From Rhizobium sp. Q54 (GTDB taxonomy: Bacteria > Pseudomonadota > Alphaproteobacteria > Micropepsales > Micropepsaceae), in NCBI GenBank assembly GCA_945882615.1, contig CAMCWK010000024.1, forward strand, positions 1 to 45,741: a DNA stretch of 45,741 nt, in the 5' to 3' direction. The position numbers and the translations under genes were made by a program. Shown in pieces: positions 33,911 through 42,995 of the stretch (positions are counted from its first letter, which is position 1; the number at the start of each line of letters is the position of its first letter). The notes beneath the pieces are model-generated. The model was not told the DNA's origin. It saw only the letters and a program-made list of their open reading frames with translations, and did no database searches.

Positions 33911-33939
33911 TTCGTTGTTATGCAGTGCAGCAATATAAT
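33911..33939 (+). promoter_or_regulatory. candidate sigma-70 promoter of the TonB receptor gene
   Basis: TATAAT at 33934-33939 is a perfect -10. At 17 bases upstream the -35 TTCGTT is poor, so an activator may be needed. The start near 33946 would give a leader of about 95 bases before ATG 34042. Confidence 0.5.
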
Positions 33940-34041
33940 CTTTCATTTCACGTGTTAAAAATACTACAGATTATCGCCCCATTTCGCCTTATTGTGCTCG
34001 CAATTTCGGCCAAGTTCGAAAAGCCAAGGGGAATAAAAAAA

Positions 34042-37000
34042 ATGACCTCCGAGCGCACCACAGCCATAACAAATCACAGTCAAGCCAAACTCAGCCTCGT
34101 GAAAAAAGGCTCACTGCTGGTCACTGCCGGCGCAAGCGCGCTGATGGTAGCCTCCGCCGCCTACGCGCAGGATCCCGGCGTCGAATCGGTGACAGTGTCA
34201 TCGTCGCGAATCATGAACACCGGCATGAACGCGCCGACCCCCACCACCGTCCTGGCCTCCGATTTCATCGAACAGCAGAACAAGGACCATATTTTCCAGG
34301 CCATCACGCAACTGCCCTCCATGATGGGCAGCACCGGCGTGCAGAGCAACGTCAACGGCACCAGCGGCGGCACCAACGGCCTGGCTTCGTTCAACATGTT
34401 CGGCCTGGGAACCATCCGTACCCTGACCCTGCTGGATGGCCAGCGCTTCGTTCCTGGCAATGTGACGGGTGTGAACGACATCAACCAGTTCCCGCAGATG
34501 CTGATTCAGCGCGTCGATGTGGTGACCGGCGGCGCCTCGGCGTCCTGGGGTTCGGACGCCATCTCGGGCGTGGTCAATTTCATCACCGACAAGAAATTCA
34601 TCGGTTTCAAGACAAATATCTCGACCGGCATTTCGAACTACAATGACAATGCCACGCTCACCGTTTCGGCCGCCGCCGGTACCAGCTTTGCGGGCGGCCG
34701 GGGACACTTCACGGTGTCGGTGGATTACAGCCATAGCGATGGCGTCGAAGGTGACTGGAAACGACTCAGCTGCTGCGGCGGCGACAGCCTGAAAGACGCG
34801 CTGGGCAATGGCCGCAGCTGGTACGTCGCGCCGACCACCATGCGCTATGGCTCTCCCGGCGCGACGCCGGCCGGCCAGCCGCAACTGTTTCAGACGTTCA
34901 ATGGTACGCCCAGTGTGCTGGGTCGGACCGGTATCATCAACAGCGGCCCGCTGATGGGGATCCAGTTCAACCCCGACGGAACGACCAGCCGCCGTGACTA
35001 CGGCGTAGGCCCGAACGGCCTTCAGGGCGTTCCCAACCTCAATGGCAGTCTTACCGCCGCCGGCACGGTCGCCAATTGCATAGCGGCCTTCTGTATCGGC
35101 GGAGACACCTCGTCCCAGACCGGCTCGGGCGGCACCATGGCATCGCCCATCACGCGCGGAAACATCTATGCCCGCCTGTCCTATGACCTCACGCCGGACT
35201 GGAACTTCTGGACCACGGTGAGCATGGCGGAGGTTCAGAGCAGCACCAATCCCAATTCCAATGAGTGGCGGTCCGCCCTGCCCGGCATCAATGGTGCCGC
35301 TAGCCAAAATACTGCCGCTGGCGTAGCGGCGAGACTTACCACAACCATCCAGTCCACCGCGCCCTTCAACCTGAACCAGGTGTTGCAACCCCCGGGCGTC
35401 TATTGCGGCAATGCCCCAGGCGGCGCCAATGCGTTTCTGCCTGCCAATATCAACCAGGCCTGCGTCGATGCCAACATAACGGCCTTCGGGTTCGGTTCGC
35501 TGTTTTACGGACTGGGACCGCAAAAGGTTCACAGCCTGCGCGATAGCCGGCGCTATGCCATGGGCCTGGACGGTACCTTCGACCTGTTGGGCACGGAATG
35601 GTCCGCCTCGGCCTATGCCCAGCATGGCGAGAACAACACCCGGATCAACGTCAACGGCATTGCCCTGCTGCCCTACCTGTATGCGGCAGTGGATTCGGTG
35701 CGCGACGCTCAAGGCGTCGCGGTCTGCCGCAATACCGTCGCCCAGGCGCAGGGATGCGTGCCGATCAATCCCTTTAGCGACGAGTATACCCAGTCCCAGA
35801 AGAACTGGGTTTATGGCGGTAAACAATGGGGTCCGGGCCCGATCCAGCTCTCCAAGCAGTTCCAGAACAACGCCGAATTCGTCATCAGCGGCTCTCCCTT
35901 TAGCATCTGGGCTGGCGATGTTTCGGTCGCGACCGGCGCTTCTTGGCGCGAGGATGGCTATTCGGTGCGCGGCGACGGCGCCGGCAACGGCACGGCGGTC
36001 GGTCCCAAGGGCGCTCCCGGCAGCACATGCGTGGACCCTCTGCTGAACTGCGTCAACGGCACCAACTGGTACGCCGGCAGCTTCCACAACGCCAATGGTT
36101 ACTACAGCGTCTGGGAGGGCTTTGTTGAGTTTGCCGTTCCGCTGATCGACATGCCGGCCTGGGGCAAGGCCGACCTGAGTCTGGCCGGCCGCCATGCCAA
36201 GTACAGCACGGCCGGTTCCGCCAATACCTGGAAGGTCGGCTTGACCTGGGATACCCCGATCGACGGCGTTCGCATCCGCGCCCTGCAGTCGCGTGATATG
36301 CGCGCCCCCAACCTCAGCGAACTGTTCGCAGCGCCGGTCACCGCCAACGGTTCCAACCAGGATCCGTGGAGAGGTGGTGCAATTCAGGTGATCAACGGCA
36401 CCTTGGGCAACCCGCTGCTGAAGTCTGAAAAATCGCTCAATACCCAGGTTGGCGTGGTGTTGACGCCAAGCTGGCTGCCTGGCTTCAGCACCTCACTGGA
36501 CTATTACCGCATTGCTGTCGGCGCACAGATAAACAACGTTCCCACCCAGACCAGTGTCAACAACTGCTTTGCCGGCCTGACCCAGTTCTGCTCCGCAATC
36601 GTGGTGGCGGGCGGTGCCAGCCCCGCGGTCAGTACAAACTGGATCCAGGTGAATGCGCAGGCTTTCAACACCGCCAACACGGTCACGGACGGCTTCAACT
36701 GGGAAATGAGCTACCAGTTCAGCCTGGCCGACATGGACTACATCTCGTTGCCGGGCAATTTCACCCTCCGCAACCTGGTCACCTATGTCACCAAGTTCAT
36801 CAACACGCCCGGCCTTCCCGGAACCTTCCCGACCAATTCGGCGGGCGTCAATACGGGCAGCATCCCGCACGTCAAGGGCTTCTTTACCCAGCAGTATGAA
36901 GAAGACAATTGGGAAATCCATGTCTCTGAAAACTGGATTTCGGAAGGCAAGCTCAACAACGCATGGGTCCAGTGTGTACCCGGAACCTGCCCGCTATCGA

Positions 37001-37242
37001 CCCTGCAAAATCCGACCACAAACCTGAACACGGCTCCGGGCATCATTTACTTCAATGTCGGCGGTTCGGTGACCCTGAACGACCACTGGAAGGTCTATGC
37101 CCAGGTCGACAATGTGTTCGACAAGGACCCGCCGAACATCGGGTACACCGTCAACTTCAACGCGGCGAACAATGGCTCGGGGGCGACGCTGTATGACACG
37201 GTCGGACGCATGTTCCATATTGGTGTTCGCATCGATAACTAA
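34042..37242 (+). CDS. large TonB-dependent outer-membrane receptor
   Basis: A 1066-residue outer-membrane protein. ATG 34042 gives a basic N-terminus, a hydrophobic segment (about 23-40) and cleavage after AYA near 42; AAGGGG lies upstream. The plug domain (about 50-220) has FNMFGLGTIRTLTLLDGQR and RVDVVTGGASASWGSDAISGVVNF, both diagnostic. The rest is a beta barrel, ending YDTVGRMFHIGVRID plus Asn. Extra Cys pairs (a CC near 250 and spaced Cys around 445-460) suggest disulfide-stabilised loops. It belongs to the larger class with long extracellular loops used for peptides, glycans or other bulky ligands; the ligand is unknown. The co-oriented genes downstream are its best clue. Confidence 0.93.
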   Translation: MTSERTTAITNHSQAKLSLVKKGSLLVTAGASALMVASAAYAQDPGVESVTVSSSRIMNTGMNAPTPTTVLASDFIEQQNKDHIFQAITQLPSMMGSTGVQSNVNGTSGGTNGLASFNMFGLGTIRTLTLLDGQRFVPGNVTGVNDINQFPQMLIQRVDVVTGGASASWGSDAISGVVNFITDKKFIGFKTNISTGISNYNDNATLTVSAAAGTSFAGGRGHFTVSVDYSHSDGVEGDWKRLSCCGGDSLKDALGNGRSWYVAPTTMRYGSPGATPAGQPQLFQTFNGTPSVLGRTGIINSGPLMGIQFNPDGTTSRRDYGVGPNGLQGVPNLNGSLTAAGTVANCIAAFCIGGDTSSQTGSGGTMASPITRGNIYARLSYDLTPDWNFWTTVSMAEVQSSTNPNSNEWRSALPGINGAASQNTAAGVAARLTTTIQSTAPFNLNQVLQPPGVYCGNAPGGANAFLPANINQACVDANITAFGFGSLFYGLGPQKVHSLRDSRRYAMGLDGTFDLLGTEWSASAYAQHGENNTRINVNGIALLPYLYAAVDSVRDAQGVAVCRNTVAQAQGCVPINPFSDEYTQSQKNWVYGGKQWGPGPIQLSKQFQNNAEFVISGSPFSIWAGDVSVATGASWREDGYSVRGDGAGNGTAVGPKGAPGSTCVDPLLNCVNGTNWYAGSFHNANGYYSVWEGFVEFAVPLIDMPAWGKADLSLAGRHAKYSTAGSANTWKVGLTWDTPIDGVRIRALQSRDMRAPNLSELFAAPVTANGSNQDPWRGGAIQVINGTLGNPLLKSEKSLNTQVGVVLTPSWLPGFSTSLDYYRIAVGAQINNVPTQTSVNNCFAGLTQFCSAIVVAGGASPAVSTNWIQVNAQAFNTANTVTDGFNWEMSYQFSLADMDYISLPGNFTLRNLVTYVTKFINTPGLPGTFPTNSAGVNTGSIPHVKGFFTQQYEEDNWEIHVSENWISEGKLNNAWVQCVPGTCPLSTLQNPTTNLNTAPGIIYFNVGGSVTLNDHWKVYAQVDNVFDKDPPNIGYTVNFNAANNGSGATLYDTVGRMFHIGVRIDN

Positions 37243-37295
37243 TGGTGACGCCGCCGCCAGAAGCGGAAAGCACACAGCAATTTTTGAGAGGTCCT

Positions 37296-37544
37296 ATGCA
37301 AAAGTTACTGATCATCGCCCTATCTGCCAGCCTGCTTGTTCCCACCGCCGTTCTGGCGCAGAGCGGCGCGTTGACGTCCGGCAAGCCTGCCGGCGTTCGC
37401 GCCGCCCAGATGGACACAACCACCATGTTGGTGGGGGTCGGCGCGGTGGCGGTGCTCGTTGGCGTTGCGGTGGCGGCGTCCAATTGCTGCCAAAGCAGCA
37501 ACACGCCGGTCCCGGTCGCCGCCGCAGCCGCGACGACGGTCTGA
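37296..37544 (+). CDS. small exported protein with hydrophobic Gly/Val segment and CC motif
   Basis: An 82-residue protein beginning MQKLLIIALSASLLVPTAV, a signal peptide cleaved near LAQ. The mature region has MLVGVGAVAVLVGVAVA, a Gly/Val-rich membrane-like helix, then SNCCQSSNTPV and an Ala-rich end. GAGAGG lies five bases before the start. It sits between the receptor and a terminator, so it is probably co-transcribed with the receptor. No family is recognised. It could be a membrane peptide partner, a structural subunit or a substrate of the neighbouring oxygenase. Confidence 0.75.
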   Translation: MQKLLIIALSASLLVPTAVLAQSGALTSGKPAGVRAAQMDTTTMLVGVGAVAVLVGVAVAASNCCQSSNTPVPVAAAAATTV

Positions 37545-37571
37545 GACGGCGTTCCAGGCGGTTGTAGAATA

Positions 37572-37630
37572 ATGACGGCGGATATGACCGAACCGGGACA
37601 GGTTCGGATCGTGTCCGCCGTCATGTTTTT
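37572..37630 (+). terminator. intrinsic terminator after the receptor and small protein genes
   Basis: An 11-bp arm ATGACGGCGGA pairs with TCCGCCGTCAT, with an inner CCGAACC/GGTTCGG hairpin, followed by GTTTTT. It lies 28 bases after the stop at 37544 and separates the receptor unit from the TPR oxygenase gene. Confidence 0.85.
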
Positions 37631-37661
37631 GGTTGGTGGATAATCCCGACAGGTCAGCGCG

Positions 37662-39173
37662 ATGGGGTTGCAGGAGATTCTTCACCAGGCCCTGGATGCG
37701 CAAAATTCCGGCAACCTTGCTGAAGCAGAGCGGCTCTACCTGGCTGTGCTTGCCGTCGATCCCCGCAATTTCGATGCAAACCACCTGATTGGAATCATGC
37801 GATTTCAGCAGGGTCGCGGCGCCGAGGCGCTCCGCTTCCTGGACGCCGCGCTTGCGGCAATCCCGGACGCGGCCGAAGCGCTGAGCCATCATGGACTGGT
37901 TCTTCATGCGCAAGGACGCAATGTCGAGGCGCTCGGGAGTCTTCGTAAAGCGCTGGCGGTGAAGCCGGATCATGCCGAGGCGTTGAGCAACCAGGGAATG
38001 GTGTTGCGGGCACTGGGTCGTCAGGACGACGCCTTGGCCAGCCTCAATGCCGCCCTGACGATCCATCCGGACTATGCCGAGGCGCTGAACAACCGGGCGA
38101 TCGTGCTAAGGGATATCGGACGCCCCATCGAAGCGCTGGTTTCTTTTGACCGGGCCTGGGTGCTTGAACCGGGCAATCCCGAGATTGCGTTCAACCGGGG
38201 CCTTCTTCTGCGCGACCTGGGGCGCTGCGAGGATGCCGCCGAATGCTTTCGCAAGGTGCTTTCGATATGGCCGAACCATGACGCGGCGCTGAACAATCTC
38301 GGCCTGGTGCTTTTCGAATGCGATCGGGCCGAGGAAGCCATGCAGCTTTTCCGCCGCCATGCCGAACTGCGCTATAGCGGCGGAGAACCTGGCGATGAGC
38401 AGGCGCCCGAATACAAAAAGCGGCACGACCAGGAACAGCAGGACTATCGGACCGGCCGCGATGGCGTTGCCGGACCGCTTTCGCCCTTTCATCTCGCAAG
38501 CGGCGAACGGTTGGTGACGCCGGCGATAAATCCCGGCAACAACAGCGACGAGATTTGCCGGCGCTGGCGCACAGCGCGCCCGCAAGTCGTGGTGATTGAC
38601 GATCTGCTGACCGATGGAGCACTGGCAAGCCTGCGCCGGTTCTGCTGGGATTCCACCGTCTGGCGGAAAACCTATGCCGGGGGCTATCTGGGCGCGCTTC
38701 CCGAACATGGCTTTGCCTGTCCGCTGTTGGCCCAGATCGCCGAGGAGTTGCGCAGCACTTATGGCGGCATCTTCGGCCCGCACCATCTGCGCTATCTGTG
38801 GGGGTTCAAATACGGCAGTGCCCGCAACGGCATCAATATTCACGCCGACTTCGCCGCCGTGAACGTGAATTTCTGGATCACACCGGACGAGGCCAACCGG
38901 GACCCTGAGCGCGGCGGTCTGGTCATCTGGGATGTCGCTGCGCCGCTCGACTGGGACTTCACGATGTACAATGACAATGAGCCGGCGATACGCAGATTTC
39001 TTGCCCAGAGCGATGCACGGTCCATCACTGTTCCGCACCGCGCCAACCGTGCCGTGATTTTCGATTCCGACCTGTTTCACGAAACCGATCTGATCGCGTT
39101 TCAGGACGGCTACATCAACCGCCGCCTGAACATCACCTTGCTGTACGGCCGGCGCAGATCGCATGAAGGATAA
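37662..39173 (+). CDS. TPR protein with C-terminal 2OG-Fe(II) oxygenase domain
   Basis: A 503-residue cytoplasmic protein with about six TPR repeats (1-235), a charged linker (240-300) and a 2-oxoglutarate/Fe(II) dioxygenase-like domain (about 305-495). Metal ligands appear as HAD (His 394, Asp 396) and His 473 in LFHETD, with Arg 487 or 488 (NRRLNIT) positioned to bind 2-oxoglutarate. Such enzymes hydroxylate proteins, peptides or small molecules; TPR repeats usually recruit a protein substrate. The fusion next to a TonB receptor recurs in proteobacteria, but its substrate is unknown as far as I know. GACAGG lies eight bases before ATG 37662. Confidence 0.85.
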   Translation: MGLQEILHQALDAQNSGNLAEAERLYLAVLAVDPRNFDANHLIGIMRFQQGRGAEALRFLDAALAAIPDAAEALSHHGLVLHAQGRNVEALGSLRKALAVKPDHAEALSNQGMVLRALGRQDDALASLNAALTIHPDYAEALNNRAIVLRDIGRPIEALVSFDRAWVLEPGNPEIAFNRGLLLRDLGRCEDAAECFRKVLSIWPNHDAALNNLGLVLFECDRAEEAMQLFRRHAELRYSGGEPGDEQAPEYKKRHDQEQQDYRTGRDGVAGPLSPFHLASGERLVTPAINPGNNSDEICRRWRTARPQVVVIDDLLTDGALASLRRFCWDSTVWRKTYAGGYLGALPEHGFACPLLAQIAEELRSTYGGIFGPHHLRYLWGFKYGSARNGINIHADFAAVNVNFWITPDEANRDPERGGLVIWDVAAPLDWDFTMYNDNEPAIRRFLAQSDARSITVPHRANRAVIFDSDLFHETDLIAFQDGYINRRLNITLLYGRRRSHEG

Positions 39174-39319
39174 AGACGAATCTTGGGTGCAACCGCAAAG
39201 GAATGCTGCATTGCACCATTCCGCTGTCCATCACGCGAAAATAAGACCGGCGAATGTCGCAGAATGTCTCAGAAAGCCCGCATTCACAGACTTTTTTGGG
39301 CGCCATGCGGGTCACCATG

Positions 39320-39348
39320 TTGTGAAATCCTTATATCAAGACTAATAA
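39320..39348 (+). promoter_or_regulatory. sigma-70-like promoter of the DUF1592/DUF1552 operon
   Basis: TTGTGA (39320-39325), a 17-base spacer and TAATAA (39343-39348). The start would be near 39355, about 85 bases before the chosen GTG. An unpaired-looking repeat CCCGCAT/ATGCGGG (39277-39311) lies just upstream. Confidence 0.5.
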
Positions 39349-39390
39349 TGCTGACTAATTATCGGGCACTGCGTTGCGTGACATAAGAAT

Positions 39391-39413
39391 AAAAAAGCGC
39401 GCCTGAAAGCGCG
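39391..39413 (-). terminator. minus-oriented terminator-like hairpin in a leader
   Basis: Read on the minus strand: CGCGC-TTTCAG-GCGCG followed by C and six T. There is no minus-strand gene nearby. It may stop antisense transcription, or form a leader structure in the plus-strand message. Confidence 0.4.
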
Positions 39414-39439
39414 TTGGTAATCCAGGCATGGAGTATCTC

Positions 39440-41059
39440 GTGCGCACAAAAGTCATCCTGGTTTTGGCATCGGTTGTGGCTTGTGGCGCCTGGGTTGGCG
39501 CCGCCGCCCTGGAAGCAAGTGGCAGTCAGGTCGTGGGCCTGCGCCGGCTGACCGAAAATGAATATCGCAATTCCATCGCCGACATCCTGGGCAAGAACAT
39601 CCAGGTGCAGGGTACGTTTGAGCCGGGCGTCCGGATCGGCGGTCTGACTGCGGCCAGCACCGCGGTTCTGTCGATTACGCCCGCGGGTTTTGAATCCTTT
39701 TCGAAAATGGCCGACAGCATCGCGGCCCAGGCCACCAGCGCAGAACATCGCAAGCGGCTGATCTCCTGCCAGCCCAAATCCGAAAAGGCGCCGGATGACT
39801 CCTGCGCCACCCAGGTTCTCAGCCAATACGGCCTGCAGCTGTTCCGTCGTCCGCTGACCGCTGAAGAACTGCGCTCGCGGGTAAGCCTCGCGCGCACCAT
39901 GGCTAAGTCGTCCGGCGATTTTTACGCGGGCCTGCGCTATGGCATGGCCACGTTGCTCCAGTCGCCCGAATTCCTGTTCCGCAAGGAGATCGCGGTGCCG
40001 GCCGCCGACAAGGATGGCTATGTGCTGGATCCCTACAGCCGCGCCGCCCGTCTCAGTTATCTGATGTGGGATACCACGCCCGATGCCGAGCTGTTGCAGT
40101 CCGCGCAAAGCGGCGAGCTGACCACGCCCGCGGGCCTGGAAAAGCAGGTCGATCGCCTGATGGCGTCGCCGCGTCTGGAAACGGGCATGCGCGCCTTCTT
40201 CACCGACATGTTCATGCTGGACACGTTCAATGTGATTTCCAAGGACAGCTTGTTCTATCCGAAATGGGCTGGCCCGATGGCCGCCGCCGCGCAGGAGGAA
40301 ACCCTGCGCAGCACGCTCGATGTTGCGCTCACCAAGAATGACGACATGCGCGAATTGCTGGTGACGCGCAAAACGCTGATCAATCGCAGCCTGGCATCGA
40401 TCTATGGCGTCCCCTTCTCGTTCAACGGCGAGTGGGCGCCCCATGAGTTCGGCCCGGAAACCGGCCGCAGTGGCCTCTTAACCCAGATCAGCATGCTGGC
40501 CATGTTCTCCCATCCCGGCCGGTCTTCGCCCACCAAGCGCGGCGTGGCGATGAACGAGATCCTGCTCTGCGAGCCCACGCCAACCCCGCCCAACAATGTG
40601 GACTTCTCCGAAGTCAATGACACCGGCGGACCGCGCAAGACGGTGCGCGAGCGTTTGATGGCCCATGCCGCCGACAAGACCTGCGCCTCCTGCCACAACG
40701 CCGTCGATCCCATCGGCCTGTCGCTGGAAGGCTTCGACACCATTGGTGGCCGCCGCGACCGGGAAAATGGCGAGATGATCGATGTCTCCGCCACCTTGGC
40801 AGGCAAGTCGTTCCATGGCGCGGAAGGATTGGGTAAATTTCTCTACAACAGCCCGAAATTTCCCTCCTGCGTAGCGCGCAAGCTTTATTCCTATGCCAAT
40901 GGCCTGAATGCCGAGGAGGTTGAAACCTCCGCCTTCAAGGGTGGCCTGGAAGCCTTTCAGAAGTCCGGCTATCGCCTGCGTGCTCTGCTCAAGGGTCTGG
41001 TCACCGACCCGAAATTCTTCAACGCTTCCGCGCCGGAAGCCAATCACACATCTCCCTAA
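39440..41059 (+). CDS. DUF1587/1592/1588/1585 heme protein (planctomycete-type)
   Basis: A 539-residue exported protein. GTG 39440 is preferred because GGAG is six bases upstream and gives a clean signal peptide (MRTKVILVLASVVACGAWVG); ATG 39428 is possible but has no such site. Domains in order are DUF1587 (LRRLTENEYRNSIADILG), DUF1592 (RAARLSYLMWDTTPDAEL), DUF1588 (RGVAMNEILLCEPTP through CASCHNAVDPIG, heme c site at about 415-419) and DUF1585 (PSCVARKLYSYANGL, LLKGLVTDPKFF). The role is unknown; the single CxxCH points to periplasmic electron transfer. It is paired with DUF1552, as usual for this family. Confidence 0.88.
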   Translation: MRTKVILVLASVVACGAWVGAAALEASGSQVVGLRRLTENEYRNSIADILGKNIQVQGTFEPGVRIGGLTAASTAVLSITPAGFESFSKMADSIAAQATSAEHRKRLISCQPKSEKAPDDSCATQVLSQYGLQLFRRPLTAEELRSRVSLARTMAKSSGDFYAGLRYGMATLLQSPEFLFRKEIAVPAADKDGYVLDPYSRAARLSYLMWDTTPDAELLQSAQSGELTTPAGLEKQVDRLMASPRLETGMRAFFTDMFMLDTFNVISKDSLFYPKWAGPMAAAAQEETLRSTLDVALTKNDDMRELLVTRKTLINRSLASIYGVPFSFNGEWAPHEFGPETGRSGLLTQISMLAMFSHPGRSSPTKRGVAMNEILLCEPTPTPPNNVDFSEVNDTGGPRKTVRERLMAHAADKTCASCHNAVDPIGLSLEGFDTIGGRRDRENGEMIDVSATLAGKSFHGAEGLGKFLYNSPKFPSCVARKLYSYANGLNAEEVETSAFKGGLEAFQKSGYRLRALLKGLVTDPKFFNASAPEANHTSP

Positions 41060-41077
41060 AGACCAGGAGTCACCGCC

Positions 41078-42415
41078 ATGAAATTGGATCGCAGATTTCT
41101 TCTTCGCGGCATGTTCCACGGCTCCGCCGCCACCATGATGGTGCCGTTCCTGGATTGCTTCCTCGACAGCAAGGGCAAGGCGCTGGCCGCGACCGGACAG
41201 AAAGTCCCGACGCGCTTCAACACCTTCTTCTTCGGCTGCGGCCTGACCAAGCAGCTTTGGGTGCCCAAGACGGCCGGCCAGAATTATGAGACCACCGCCC
41301 AGCTCAAGCCGCTGGAGGCTTTCAAGAGCAAGCTGAACGTGTTCAGCGGTCTGCGCATTCCCTTCGACGACAATCCCAACTACCAGCACTGGTCCGGCGT
41401 TGCCGCTGCCGCCACCGGCATTTCGCCGACCAGGAACGGCCAGTTCGATTCCAAGACCATCGACCAGCAGATCGCCGATGTGATCAGCCGCGGCGCCCGC
41501 TACAAATCGGTGGCCGCCGCCGCTTCGGGCAATCCCAAGGAAAGCTATTCAAGCCTGGGCGGGCTGAACACTCTGCCTCCCGAAACCACGCCACTGGCGC
41601 TTTACACCCGTCTGTTCGGTCCTGGTTTCCAGGATCCATCCTCCGGCGACTGGAAGCCCGATCCCGCGATCATGGTGCAGCAGAGCGTATTGTCCGTGGT
41701 TGCCGACGACCGCAAGCGCGCGATGATGAATCTGGGCTCCGGCGACAAGGCACGCATGGACCAGTATTTCACCTCGGTGCGCGAGGTAGAACTTCAGATG
41801 GCCACCCAGCTGCAGCGTCCCGAACTTACCGCAAAGGTCGAGATCCCGGCCGCACCGACGGACGACATGCTGGTGAACAACGCGCTGCCCAACATCCGCA
41901 AGGTCGTTCCCTTGATGTCGAAGCTGGGCGCCATCGCGCTTGCCACCGATCAGACGCGCGTATTCAATCTCAGTGTTTCCGAACCCGCATCGCAGATCTT
42001 CATTCCCGGCGACTCCCTGGGCTATCACCAGTCGACGCATGAGGAGCCGATTGATCCGGTTCTGGGCTATCAGCCGCGCGTCGCCCAATACAATGTTCAC
42101 AGCATGGAACTGTTCGCCATGCTGCTGGGCGAATTGGATGGTATCCAGGAAGGCGATGGCACCCTGCTGGACCACAGTCTTGTCTATGCCTTCACCGACC
42201 AGAGCTTCGCCAAGATTCATGCAGTCGATGGCCTGCCGATCCTGGTCGCCGGCGGCGCGAGTGGCCGCATGAAGGGCGGCTTCCATGTCGCGGGAGACAA
42301 CAGCACGGTCTCGCGCGTGGGCCTGACGGTCCAGAAGGCAATGGGCATCAGCGTCGATGGCTGGGGCCTGAATTCGATGGAGACGAAGAGTCCCTTCACC
42401 GAATTGCTGGCCTAG
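41078..42415 (+). CDS. DUF1552 protein with Tat signal
   Basis: A 445-residue exported protein. The N-terminus MKLDRRFLLRGMFHG carries the twin-arginine pattern, so it is folded in the cytoplasm and probably holds a cofactor. Motifs FFFGCGLTKQLW, NVFSGL, SYSSLG and LLDHSLVYAFTDQSFAKIHAVDGLPILVAGGASG are typical of DUF1552, a family related to the alkaline phosphatase/sulfatase-like DUF1501 group. Biochemical activity is unknown. It begins 18 bases after the DUF1592 gene; the two are almost always neighbours. Confidence 0.88.
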   Translation: MKLDRRFLLRGMFHGSAATMMVPFLDCFLDSKGKALAATGQKVPTRFNTFFFGCGLTKQLWVPKTAGQNYETTAQLKPLEAFKSKLNVFSGLRIPFDDNPNYQHWSGVAAAATGISPTRNGQFDSKTIDQQIADVISRGARYKSVAAAASGNPKESYSSLGGLNTLPPETTPLALYTRLFGPGFQDPSSGDWKPDPAIMVQQSVLSVVADDRKRAMMNLGSGDKARMDQYFTSVREVELQMATQLQRPELTAKVEIPAAPTDDMLVNNALPNIRKVVPLMSKLGAIALATDQTRVFNLSVSEPASQIFIPGDSLGYHQSTHEEPIDPVLGYQPRVAQYNVHSMELFAMLLGELDGIQEGDGTLLDHSLVYAFTDQSFAKIHAVDGLPILVAGGASGRMKGGFHVAGDNSTVSRVGLTVQKAMGISVDGWGLNSMETKSPFTELLA

Positions 42416-42492
42416 TTCGTTATTTCAAACCAGGGGCAACCGCGGGCAGGCACGCTTGCCTGGCGGTAGCTCCGTCCGGAGAGTGTTGCGTT

Positions 42493-42987
42493 ATGCCGTC
42501 CTCAGTTTTTACCCGCGTTGCGGGAATTGCCCTTGTTCTCAGCGTTACCGCCACCGCCATCGTTACCGCAGCACCTGCAGATGTTGCGATGATCAAGTCC
42601 CGGCAGGATAAGCTTCGCGATATGGGAAGCGCCCTCAAGCAGATCGACGATGAACTCAAAAGGCGCTCTCCCGACTGGGACAATGTCATCCAGCCGAATG
42701 TCCAGATCCTGCATGATCGCAGCCCCTTTCTGCAGAAATGGTTCCCCAAGGGCAGCGGCCCGGAAGCCGGCGCCAAGACCTATGCGCTGCCCGCGATCTG
42801 GCAAAAGGGCGATGATTTCGCCAAGCACGCCCGGGGCATGATTGCCGAGGCCGCAAAGCTCGAACAGGTGTTCGCCAAGAAAGACGCATCGGAGCTCCGT
42901 GCGCAGGTGATTGCGCTGGGCAAGACGTGCAAGGGTTGTCACGACGATTACCGCTCGCCGGACTATGAAAAAGACGCCGAGCAGTAA
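42493..42987 (+). CDS. cytochrome c-prime-like protein
   Basis: A 164-residue exported four-helix cytochrome. It has a signal peptide with a hydrophobic core at about 8-26 and predicted helices starting KSRQDKLRDMGSALKQIDDEL. The C-terminal heme site is CKGCH (146-150) followed by DDYR, the cytochrome c-prime pattern. Such proteins bind NO or transfer electrons in the periplasm. GGAGAG lies upstream of ATG 42493. It is followed after eight bases by cytochrome b561, a natural membrane electron donor. Confidence 0.86.
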   Translation: MPSSVFTRVAGIALVLSVTATAIVTAAPADVAMIKSRQDKLRDMGSALKQIDDELKRRSPDWDNVIQPNVQILHDRSPFLQKWFPKGSGPEAGAKTYALPAIWQKGDDFAKHARGMIAEAAKLEQVFAKKDASELRAQVIALGKTCKGCHDDYRSPDYEKDAEQ

Positions 42988-42995
42988 GGATTTTC

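Noticed and set aside
34198..36195. Long minus-strand ORF (665 codons)
   Set aside because: It is antisense to the TonB receptor, whose plug and barrel motifs are clear; the opposite frame is compositionally odd (Gly, Arg, His and Val rich).
39163..39345. 60-codon ORF after the TPR oxygenase
   Set aside because: It starts inside the upstream gene end, crosses the promoter region and has no coding signature.
39374..39387. TTGCGTGACATAAG before the DUF1592 gene as an FNR box
   Set aside because: The right half matches only three of five positions, and no -10 follows at class II spacing.
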